Source: Burkholderia cepacia
GTDB lineage: Bacteria > Pseudomonadota > Gammaproteobacteria > Burkholderiales > Burkholderiaceae
Length of the DNA: 64,000 nt
NCBI RefSeq assembly: GCF_001039005.1
Contig: NZ_LDWR01000050.1
Coordinates: forward strand, 62,001 to 126,000
Reading direction: 5' to 3'
The notes beneath the pieces were generated by a model. It was given only the letters and a program-made list of their open reading frames with translations. It did not search any database and was not told the origin of the DNA. This document shows positions 8,612 through 16,726 of this stretch, piece after piece (the first letter of the stretch is position 1; each line of letters begins with the position of its first letter). Made by a program: the position numbers and the translations under genes.

Positions 8612-10105
8612 ATGGCGAAACAGCACGCACCGGCCGATCAAGCTCAGACGGCCACCCAGTCCGACTTTACGCAGCTGCTCGAACGGGAGTTCCGCCCGAA
8701 GACAGAGCAGGCACGCGAAGCGGTCGAATTTGCGGTCCAGACGCTCGCCGAGCAGGCGCTGACGCAATCGACCACGATCAGCGACGACGCGTACAAGAGC
8801 ATTGCCGCGATCATCGCGCAGATCGACCACAAGCTCTCCGAGCAGATCAATCTGATTCTCCACCACGACGACTATCAGGCGCTGGAGTCGGCGTGGCGCG
8901 GTTTGCATCACCTTGTGTCGAACACGGAGACGGACGAGCACCTCAAGATTCGCGCGCTTGATGTTTCGAAGAACGAACTGCACCGCACGATGCGCCGGTA
9001 CAAGGGCATCGCGTGGGACCAGAGCCCGCTCTTCAAGCAGATCTACGAGCAGGAATACGGCCAGCTCGGCGGCGAGCCGTACGGCTGCCTGGTCGCCGAC
9101 TACTATTTTGACCATACGCCGCCCGACGTCGACCTGTTGGGTTCGATCGCGAAGGTCTCCGCGGCCGCGCATACGCCGTTCGTCACGGGCGCCGCGCCGT
9201 CGGTGTTGCAGATGGAATCGTGGCAGGAGCTCGCGAACCCGCGCGACCTGACGAAGATCTTCACGCAGAACCTCGAATACGCGGCATGGAATTCGCTACG
9301 GAACACCGAGGATGCGCGTTACGTCGGGCTCGCAATGCCGCGCTTCCTCGCGCGCCTGCCGTATGGTGCGAAGACCAATCCGGTCGACGAGTTCGATTTC
9401 GAGGAAGACACGAACGGCTCGGATCACAGCCGCTACGGCTGGGCGAACGCCGCGTATGCGATGGGTGTCAACATCAACCGCTCGTTCAAGCAGTATGGCT
9501 GGTGTTCGCTGATTCGCGGCGTCGAGTCGGGTGGCACGGTCGAGAACCTGCCGTGCCACACGTTCCCGACCGACGACGGCGGGGTCGACATGAAGTGTCC
9601 GACCGAGATCGCGATCTCGGACCGCCGCGAGGCCGAACTGTCGAAGAACGGTTTCATTCCGCTCGTGCATCGCAAGAACACCGATCACGCGACCTTCATC
9701 GGTGCGCAGTCGCTGCAAAAGCCGGCCGAATATCACGACGCGGACGCGACCGCCAACGCGAACCTGTCGGCACGCTTGCCGTATCTGTTCGCGTGCTCGC
9801 GCTTCGCGCATTACCTGAAGTGCATCGTGCGCGACAAGATCGGTGCGTTCAAGGAGCGTGAGGACATGCAGCGCTGGCTCAACGAATGGGTCATGCACTA
9901 CGTCGACGCGGATCCGGCCAACTCGTCGCAAGACACCAAGGCGCGTCGTCCGCTCGCGGCAGCCGAAGTCCTCGTCGAAGACGTCGAGGGCAATCCCGGC
10001 TACTACCAGGCGAAGTTCTTCCTGCGTCCGCACTTCCAGCTCGAGGGGTTGACGGTTTCGCTGCGGCTCGTCACCAAGCTGCCGTCGATCAAGGAAGCGG
10101 CTTGA
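8612..10105 (+). CDS. tssC: T6SS contractile sheath large subunit TssC
   Basis: A 497-residue TssC/VipB protein. Recognisable blocks include LESAWRGLHHLV near residue 90, the LLGSIAKVSAAAHTPFV region near 190, RFLARLPYG near 245, and the conserved C-terminal GYYQAKFFLRPHFQLEGL. It forms the outer sheath layer and carries the handshake strands with TssB. GAGG lies 9 bases before ATG 8612, so this start is preferred over the ATG at 8603, which abuts the GAGG directly. Confidence 0.96.
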   Translation: MAKQHAPADQAQTATQSDFTQLLEREFRPKTEQAREAVEFAVQTLAEQALTQSTTISDDAYKSIAAIIAQIDHKLSEQINLILHHDDYQALESAWRGLHHLVSNTETDEHLKIRALDVSKNELHRTMRRYKGIAWDQSPLFKQIYEQEYGQLGGEPYGCLVADYYFDHTPPDVDLLGSIAKVSAAAHTPFVTGAAPSVLQMESWQELANPRDLTKIFTQNLEYAAWNSLRNTEDARYVGLAMPRFLARLPYGAKTNPVDEFDFEEDTNGSDHSRYGWANAAYAMGVNINRSFKQYGWCSLIRGVESGGTVENLPCHTFPTDDGGVDMKCPTEIAISDRREAELSKNGFIPLVHRKNTDHATFIGAQSLQKPAEYHDADATANANLSARLPYLFACSRFAHYLKCIVRDKIGAFKEREDMQRWLNEWVMHYVDADPANSSQDTKARRPLAAAEVLVEDVEGNPGYYQAKFFLRPHFQLEGLTVSLRLVTKLPSIKEAA

Positions 10106-10193
10106 TTTCGAGGTTTCGCCCTCTCGGGTCGGGCATCGGACCAATTTCTGTCGTGGTGGCCGACCTGTTTTCACTCACTCAAGGAGCATTGGC

Positions 10194-10679
10194 ATGGCAC
10201 AAGACATTTTCCTGAAGATCGACGGCATCAACGGCGAATCGCTCGACGACAAGCACAAGGACGAAATCGAAGTCCTGAACTGGGACTGGGAAATCCTGCA
10301 GGAATCGACGATGCACGCGGGCAGCGGCGGCGGTGCCGGCAAGGCGACGGTCAAGGATCTGACGTTCGAACACAACATCGATCGCGCGAGTCCGAACCTG
10401 ATGAAGTATGCGCTGACCGGCAAGCATATCGACCAGGCGACGCTCGTGATGCGCAAGGCCGGTGGCAACCCGCTCGAGTACCTGAAGCTCACGATGAGCG
10501 ACGTGATCGTTACGCGCGTGAAGCCGTCGGGCAGCAAGATGGACGCCGAGAAGAGCCGCGAAACGGTGTCGCTGTCGTTCGCGAAGGTGAAGCAGGAGTA
10601 CGTCGTGCAGAACGCGCAGGGCGGCAGCGGCGGTGCGGTGACGGCCGGCTTCGACATCAAGGGCAACAAGGAAGCGTAA
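10194..10679 (+). CDS. hcp: T6SS tube protein Hcp (TssD)
   Basis: A 161-residue Hcp1-family protein starting MAQDIFLKIDGINGES. Hcp hexamers stack to form the inner tube driven out by the sheath and are secreted with VgrG. The beta-barrel pattern and the motif VKDLTFEHNIDRASPNLM are typical. AAGGAG sits just before the start, an unusually strong ribosome site for this operon and consistent with high demand. The gene is followed by a hairpin (10690-10730). Confidence 0.96.
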   Translation: MAQDIFLKIDGINGESLDDKHKDEIEVLNWDWEILQESTMHAGSGGGAGKATVKDLTFEHNIDRASPNLMKYALTGKHIDQATLVMRKAGGNPLEYLKLTMSDVIVTRVKPSGSKMDAEKSRETVSLSFAKVKQEYVVQNAQGGSGGAVTAGFDIKGNKEA

Positions 10680-10689
10680 GCAGGGGAGA

Positions 10690-10730
10690 CACCGCGCGGC
10701 GGTAGAAGGCCACCTTCTCCGAGCGCGGTG
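10690..10730 (+). terminator. Hairpin after hcp (attenuator or mRNA-stabilising stem)
   Basis: Outer arms CACCGCGC (10690-10697) and GCGCGGTG (10723-10730) enclose inner arms AGAAGG (10704-10709) and CCTTCT (10713-10718). No U-tract follows, and the operon continues into tssJ. It therefore looks like partial attenuation or 3'-end protection of the hcp message rather than a full terminator. Confidence 0.45.
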
Positions 10731-10760
10731 CATCCCGCTGTCCATCAAGGTGAAATCTGC

Positions 10761-11264
10761 ATGCGTTCGATCCTGACTGCCGCGACCCTCGCCAGTGTCG
10801 TATTGCTTTCCGCTTGTGCGAGCGGTGAGCCGAAGCCCAAGCAGCCGATCCGGCTGGAAATGACGGTCGAAGCGAAGATCGACGTCAATCCGGACGACCG
10901 CGGGCGGGCGGCGCCGATTGTCGTGCGCCTCTATGAACTGAAGAACGACATCGCCTTCGAGGCGACGGACTTCTTCACGCTGCAGACGCAGGACAAGACG
11001 GTATTGGGCGACGACGTCGTGAAGCGCGACGAAGTGCAACTGCGGCCCGGCGAACATCGGGCCATTGTCCGGCGTCCGGATCCGGAAACGACTGCCATCG
11101 GTGTGATCGCGGCTTATCGCGACTTGCCGAACGCCGTGTGGCGAGCGGTCTACACGATGCCGATCGCACCCGACAAGGCGTGGTACCGCTTCTCCACGCC
11201 GAAGCTGAAACTGAAGATCGATCTCGACGCAAAGGCCGTCAGGATCGAGGAAGCCAAGAAATGA
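10761..11264 (+). CDS. tssJ: T6SS outer-membrane lipoprotein TssJ
   Basis: A 167-residue lipoprotein. The signal peptide MRSILTAATLASVVLLSAC ends in a lipobox LSAC near residue 19. The mature part has the TssJ beta-sandwich pattern (IVVRLYELKN, then FEATDFFTL, and AAYRDLPNAVWR). TssJ anchors the TssL-TssM complex to the outer membrane. ATG 10761 is chosen because the signal peptide begins there; an in-frame upstream start at 10728 falls inside the hairpin after hcp. Confidence 0.93.
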   Translation: MRSILTAATLASVVLLSACASGEPKPKQPIRLEMTVEAKIDVNPDDRGRAAPIVVRLYELKNDIAFEATDFFTLQTQDKTVLGDDVVKRDEVQLRPGEHRAIVRRPDPETTAIGVIAAYRDLPNAVWRAVYTMPIAPDKAWYRFSTPKLKLKIDLDAKAVRIEEAKK

Positions 11265-11295
11265 ATCACGCTGCGCAACGAAACGGACGGTACAT

Positions 11296-12642
11296 ATGAG
11301 CTGGTATGCCAAGGTCGCCTGGCAGGAAGGGTTGTTTTTCCGTCCGCAACTGTTTCAGCAGCAGGATCGTTATCTGGAGAAGTACGCGCACATGCGCGCG
11401 GCGCCGCTGTCGCCGTTCTTTTTCGGTTTTGCGCACTACGCACTCGATCTGGAATCGCTCGCGCTCGGCAAGGTGATCGTCAAATCCGCCGCCGGCGTGT
11501 TCGCCGATGGCTCGCCGTTCGACGCGCCGGGCAACACACCGCTGCCACCGCCGTTGACGATCCGGCCGGAACATCTCGATCAGGTGATCTATCTGGCGGT
11601 ACCGGTCCGACTGCCGAACTGCGAAGAGACGACGTTCGAGAACACCCCGGATTCGCTGGCGCGGTACCTCGTGTTCGATACCGAGTTGCGCGACACGAAT
11701 TCGATCGGCCTCGCACCCGAGTCCGTGCAGCTTTCGAATCTGCGATTGCGCCTGCTGCCCGAGAAGGAGCTCGGTGATGCGTGGATCGGCCTCGCGCTCA
11801 CCAGCGTGAAGACGATACGCGCGGATGGCAGCATTGAGCTCGACAACACGCTTGTGCCGCCTGTTTCGGGTTTTGGGGCGAGCGACTTGCTGACGAGCTG
11901 GGTCACGAAGATTCACGATCTCGCACGGTTGCGTGCGAATGCGCTGGCGCAACGGCTGGCGGGCACCGACGACACCACCGCGAGTGCGGCAACGGTCACA
12001 GATTACTTGCTGCTGCAGATCCTGAACCGGTACGAGCCGCTGCTGCAGCACATGCTGCGCGTGCCGACCACGTCGCCCGCGGATGTCTATGCGCTGCTGA
12101 TCGGTATGGCGGGCGAACTGTCGACCCATCTGCGCACGGATACGCGCCGGCCGCTCGATACGCATCTGCCGTATCAGCACACGACGCCGCACCTGTGCCT
12201 GAAGCCGATCGTCGACGACACGCATCGGCTGCTCAACGCCGTGTTGGTGCGGAGTGCACAAAACATTGCGCTTGAGGATCGGGGGCACGGCATGCGAAAT
12301 GCGGTGATCGATCCGGTCGACATGCGGGGGTTTACTGCGCTGGTACTGGCCGTCCATGCGGCGATGCCGCCCGACTTGTTGAAGCAGCAGTTTCTCGCAC
12401 AGGCGAAGGCGGGGCCTTCGGAGAAGCTGCCGAGCCTCGTGCGCAGTCACTTGCCGGGTATCAGCCTGCAGGCACTTCCGGTGCCGCCGCGGCAGATTCC
12501 GTTCAATGCGGGATACATCTACTACGAGTTGACCCAGGGTGGAGCGATGTGGGAGGAAGTCGTGCGCCACGGTGGCGTTGCGCTGCACGTGGCGGGGGAT
12601 TTTCCGTCGTTGAAGCTGGAGCTTTGGGGTGTGCGCGCGTAA
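11296..12642 (+). CDS. tssK: T6SS baseplate protein TssK
   Basis: A 448-residue TssK/ImpJ protein opening MSWYAKVAWQEGLFFRPQLFQQQDRY, the strongly conserved family N-terminus. TssK trimers connect the TssEFG baseplate wedge to the TssJLM membrane complex. The C-terminal domain ends in the usual LPVPPRQIPFNAGYIYYEL and HVAGDFPSLKLELWGV pattern. It lies 31 bases after tssJ and is followed by vgrG. Confidence 0.95.
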   Translation: MSWYAKVAWQEGLFFRPQLFQQQDRYLEKYAHMRAAPLSPFFFGFAHYALDLESLALGKVIVKSAAGVFADGSPFDAPGNTPLPPPLTIRPEHLDQVIYLAVPVRLPNCEETTFENTPDSLARYLVFDTELRDTNSIGLAPESVQLSNLRLRLLPEKELGDAWIGLALTSVKTIRADGSIELDNTLVPPVSGFGASDLLTSWVTKIHDLARLRANALAQRLAGTDDTTASAATVTDYLLLQILNRYEPLLQHMLRVPTTSPADVYALLIGMAGELSTHLRTDTRRPLDTHLPYQHTTPHLCLKPIVDDTHRLLNAVLVRSAQNIALEDRGHGMRNAVIDPVDMRGFTALVLAVHAAMPPDLLKQQFLAQAKAGPSEKLPSLVRSHLPGISLQALPVPPRQIPFNAGYIYYELTQGGAMWEEVVRHGGVALHVAGDFPSLKLELWGVRA

Positions 12643-12714
12643 GAGCGACGGGTTTGGGACGATGGGACCGCTGTGAGCGGTCGGTGGTTCGATTGAATCA
12701 ACGGAGGTGTCGAG

Positions 12715-15237
12715 ATGGCTCTATTTGACGTACCACGAACACTCTCGGTTTCGGGCGCGGCCCTGCCGATGTATGGCGATCACCCGATCCTTACGCCGGT
12801 GAAGCTCACCGGCAGGGAAACGATCGGTGAGCTGTTCGAGTACGTACTCGAGTTGAAAACGCCGGATGCGCTCGCGTTCTCGTAGAGCATTGCGGCCAAC
12901 ATCCAGCTTGACAAGATGATCGGCACCGAAATAACGGTTTTAATCCAAATCGACGGCAAGGGGCACTTCATTCGCGGCCTTGTTGGCGATGCAGGGCTGG
13001 CCAACATCGGAGCAGGAGCGCGCGAAATCACCGGAATCGTGAGTCGCGCTGAAATTTTGCGCGAGGACGGTCGTTCGATCGTTTACGCGATTACGCTGCG
13101 GCCGTGGCTCTGGCACGCAACCAAGAACTGCGATTGCCGCATCTTTCAGGATATGTCGGTGATCGAGATTACGGATGCGGTGCTATCGGCTTATCCGTTT
13201 CCCGTCGACAAGCGGCTTACCACGCCACGCCCGAACAAGGCGTGGCCAAAGCGCGATATTCAGCGGCAGCACCGCGAAAGCGATTGGACGTTCCTGCAGC
13301 GGATCTGGGAAGAATGGGGCATCTTCTATTTCTTCGAGCATAGCGAAGGCAAGCATCGACTTGTGCTGGTCGATTCGCTGGGCGCGCTTCAACCTCTCGG
13401 CGACGCGTATGCGACGATTCGCTACCAGGCACCGAGCGCGCGGCGCATCGACGAAGAGCACATTCACGATCTGTCGGTGTCGCATGCGCTGACGACAGGC
13501 GCCGTGACCAGCGTCGACTATGACTACACGTGGCCGCGGGCGGATCTGCGGATCGCTCGCGAGGACCCTCGCGACACGGGGCTCGCTCATCAGGAACATT
13601 ACACGTGGGGCGACCATGCGCAGCCTCAGGCGGGTGCGGCGGGTCTGTCCGGCGACCACAACGATCCGCGCACCGAGGCGGAATACCTGACGATCGTGCA
13701 GATGCAGGCTTACCGATGCCAAGGGCTCAGGGCATCGGGCAAAGGCAATTTGCGCGGTGTCGTGACCGGGCAAACATTCGTGCTGTCGCACTACCCGCAG
13801 ACCGCGGCCAATCGCGAGTATGCGGTCATTGCCAGTACGCTGACGATCGAGGAGATCGGGGAGGCGTCGGGTTCCGGTCAGCGCTACCGTTGCGAAGCGC
13901 ACTTTACGTTGCAGCCGTCCAATGAACCTTTCCGGTTGCTTCGCACGATCGAGAAGCCGCGCGTTGCCGGTGTCGAATATGCGGTGGTGACGTGTCCGGA
14001 GAATCAGGAAATCTGGACCGACGCATACGGTCGCGTAAAACTTCAGTTCCTGTGGGACCGCCTTGGAAAGAACGACGAGCGTTCGAGCTGCTGGGTACGT
14101 GTTGCCGGGGCGTGGCATGGCGATCAGTTCGGCGGGATATTCCTGCCGCGTCGCGGGCATGAGGTCGAAGTCGCGTTCGTCAACGGCGATCCGGACTTGC
14201 CGATCATCGTCGGAAGTGCGACGAACGCATTCAACATGCCGCCGTTCGCGCTACCGGACAACCACGCGCTGGCCGGTTTCCGCAGCCGCGAAGTCGAGGG
14301 TCGGCGGGCGAACACTCTGGCTTTCGACGATACCAACGGAAAGATCCAGGCGCATCTGTCGAGTGACGAAGGCGCGTCGCAGCTCAATCTTGGGTACATC
14401 ACGCGTATCGCCGGCAATGCCGGTAGGCAGGACGAGCGTGGTCGGGGCTTTGAACTTGCAACTGGATTATGGGGCGTGGTCCGTTCGGCATTGGGGATGC
14501 TGATTACGACGCAATCGCGATCCGGTTCGCAGGGACATGCCAAGAGCATGCCGGAGACACTGGAGCAGCTCGACGGCGCGCAACGTCTGCATGATGCATT
14601 GAGCCGTGTGGCGCAGGAGGCGGAGGCGCAGGACGCCGACGGGCATCAGTCCGATCTTGCGGGAGCGATCGCGGCACAGAACGAGCAGATCAGAGGTCGG
14701 GCGGACGAGAGCAACGCATTTCCGGAATTGGCGGAACCGCATCTCGTGATTGCGGGTGAAGCAGGCGTCGAACTGGTCACGCCGAGAACCGCGCATATCG
14801 CGGCCCGACAGGTCGCGGTGACGAGCGAAGGGCATGTCGGGATCGCGAGCGGTAGCAGTCTCTTTGCGAGCGTGCGCGACACGATTCGTATGGTCGCGCA
14901 GCGGGGGATGATGAAGCTTGTTTCAGCCGCAGGAGACATCGTGCTGCATGCGTTGACGAAATCCATCGTCGCTCGCGCGCAGAAACAGATTCTGCTCGAA
15001 GCCGACGAAATAGTGCTGCGCGGCAAGCGGCAGATTCGCTTCGAGGTCAACGGCAGTTTCACACAGATGGATTCCTCCGGGATCGTGCACGGTACCACGG
15101 GCAAGTTTCTGGCGCACGCGTCGCTGCATCAGTTGCCTGGTCCGCTAGACCAAGCGGTCGATCTTTTGCCGAAGAAGATTTGTATCGAGTGTCTTATGAA
15201 GGCTGCGAGAGGTGGTGCGGCTCTTGTGCTTCGCTAA
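12715..15237 (+). pseudogene. vgrG: VgrG spike protein (TssI), frame interrupted by TAG at codon 57
   Basis: A strong ribosome site (ACGGAGGTGT) precedes ATG 12715, and the first 56 codons are a normal VgrG N-terminus (MALFDVPRTLSVSG). TAG at 12883-12885 then stops the frame. Beyond it the same frame continues without shift (SIAANIQLDKMIGTEITV) through the gp27-like base (to about residue 430), the gp5-like OB region (QEIWTDAYGRVKLQF) and a DUF2345-type beta-helix tail to 15237, 840 codons in all. No enzymatic extension is fused at the C-terminus. An internal ATG at 12916 could give 773 residues lacking the first strands of the base. A base error, suppression, or true inactivation are all possible. 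It is the only vgrG in the window, directly upstream of the effector island. Confidence 0.85.
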
Positions 15238-15342
15238 TGTGGTAGGAGTGGAAATTTCATTAACGGCAAGATTTACTCGCATGACACTCATATTCATTGC
15301 TTGGAGATTTATTGAGTCTCGTCAAAGCCGGGGGATTGTGAA

Positions 15343-15957
15343 ATGCGTATTGACCGATTTTTAATCCTGATGGGTGTATTGACGGTACTTCTTGGCGGAT
15401 GCGGTGGCCTGCGTGCGAATACTCCAACAACCGTCGAGATACCCAAGCGAGTGGAGTTGACCAGCGGTGGCACCAAGACCCTGAATTACACACCTTGGTA
15501 TATCCACACGTTTTCAATTTCAGGACCGAAGGGTTCTGGTATCGGAGGAGGCGGTCCGAATGTCATGCCGGTGCGTGAGGATGGGCGCCCTTCTGGCGGA
15601 GGGGCGGAAACTTGCTGCTCGAGCTACCCGAGCGAATGGCAGCCGGACTTGAAGGTCACGATGCGGTGGCTGGTATTTAAAGATGTCAAGCGCCTTGGTG
15701 CGAAGGCTCCTGGAGCTTGGTACAAGGCCGATGATGTTCGGATTCCACAGTATGACGGCAATCGTACCTTCGGCGTCTGGGCGATCTTCCTGCCGGGAGA
15801 TCGAGTCAAGATCATGGTGGCTGATGGCAATGCAAATGGTCACAACTCCGTGGGTACACGTCCATCCGACGATGATCTATACGTAGCGCAAGGCGCGCCC
15901 GACGAGGAATGGAATTACGAGTATCCGAATGGTGTAAAGCGAGGGCTCGAAAAATGA
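15343..15957 (+). CDS. DUF3304-like lipoprotein, presumed Tle1 immunity protein, copy 1
   Basis: A 204-residue lipoprotein with signal peptide and lipobox LGGC (about residues 17-20). The mature part has an NYTPWYIHTFSISGP motif, a Gly-rich loop, and a C-terminal WAIFLPGDRVKIMV then EEWNYEYPNG. I read it as DUF3304-like. Lipoproteins of this kind adjoin DUF2235 phospholipase effectors and are presumed to protect the producer's periplasm. It is about 80% identical by eye to copy 2. Its stop overlaps the start of the tle1 stub (ATGA). A GGGGGA ribosome site precedes the start. Confidence 0.75.
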   Translation: MRIDRFLILMGVLTVLLGGCGGLRANTPTTVEIPKRVELTSGGTKTLNYTPWYIHTFSISGPKGSGIGGGGPNVMPVREDGRPSGGGAETCCSSYPSEWQPDLKVTMRWLVFKDVKRLGAKAPGAWYKADDVRIPQYDGNRTFGVWAIFLPGDRVKIMVADGNANGHNSVGTRPSDDDLYVAQGAPDEEWNYEYPNGVKRGLEK

Positions 15958-16133
15958 ACGTGAAATGGCCGGAAAGTGGTCGTCTGTCATCGAAAGAAGC
16001 GGAAGCTGCGTGGTCGACAGGCTATTGCAATGTGGTTGACCCGAGGGTGTCGTGTCAGCAGGCCTTGAATATCTCGCTGTTCTTCGATGGAACGAACAAC
16101 AACGACGAAAAAACTGGATGGATTCGAAAATGA
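15954..16133 (+). pseudogene. 5' stub of a duplicated tle1 (DUF2235) effector gene
   Basis: A 59-residue frame whose first 50 residues closely match the N-terminus of the full effector at 16723 (the GRLSSKE and ISLFFDGTNNND blocks). It then diverges and stops at 16131-16133. Homology ends at a shared GATTCGAA sequence (16121-16128 here, 16914-16921 in the full gene). The stop overlaps the start of lipoprotein copy 2 (ATGA). It lacks the nucleophile Ser and most of the domain, so it cannot be an active lipase. It is the scar of a tandem duplication of the immunity-effector pair. Confidence 0.8.
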
Positions 16134-16726
16134 GCATTGGTCGATTGGTAATCCTTATGGGTGTATTGACGGTACTTCTTGGCGGGTGCGGTGGTCTGCG
16201 TGCGAATACTCCAACAACCGTCGAGATACCCAAGCGAGTGGAGTTGAACAGCGGGGGCACCAAGACCCTGAATTACACGCCTTGGTATATCCACACGTTT
16301 TCAGTTTCAGGACCGAAGGGTTCTGGCATAGGAGGAGGAGGCCCGAATGTCATGCCGGCGAGTGAGGATGGACGCCCTTCTGGCGGAGGGAAGGAATCGT
16401 GTTGCACGAGCTACCCGAGCGAATGGCAGCCTGACCTGAGGGTCACGGTGAGATGGCTGGTCGATAAGAAGAACAGCAAGACTTCGGGTTGGTACAAGGC
16501 CGAGAACGTTCGTATAGAACCGTATACGACGCGAACCGCTGGAGTATGGGCGATCTTCCTGCCGGGAGATCGAGTGAAGATTGTGGTTGGGAACCCCAAT
16601 GCGCGTGATCTTGCTCGTGACGCTGGGCCTCCTGCCTCTGACGATCCATACGTAGCACAAGGCGGACCGGACGACGAATGGAATTACGAGTATCCGAAGG
16701 GTGTAAAGCGAGGGCTCGAAAAATGA
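16130..16726 (+). CDS. DUF3304-like lipoprotein, presumed Tle1 immunity protein, copy 2
   Basis: A 198-residue lipoprotein with the same lipobox (LGGC) and domain as copy 1. The first 100 residues differ at only a few sites. The region after WLV differs more and has small insertions and deletions, and the tail again ends YEYPKGVKRGLEK. ATG 16130 overlaps the stop of the tle1 stub, and the stop overlaps the start of the full effector. This copy is therefore the one directly coupled to an intact tle1 and the better candidate for its cognate immunity protein. Function is inferred from position and family. Confidence 0.77.
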   Translation: MSIGRLVILMGVLTVLLGGCGGLRANTPTTVEIPKRVELNSGGTKTLNYTPWYIHTFSVSGPKGSGIGGGGPNVMPASEDGRPSGGGKESCCTSYPSEWQPDLRVTVRWLVDKKNSKTSGWYKAENVRIEPYTTRTAGVWAIFLPGDRVKIVVGNPNARDLARDAGPPASDDPYVAQGGPDDEWNYEYPKGVKRGLEK

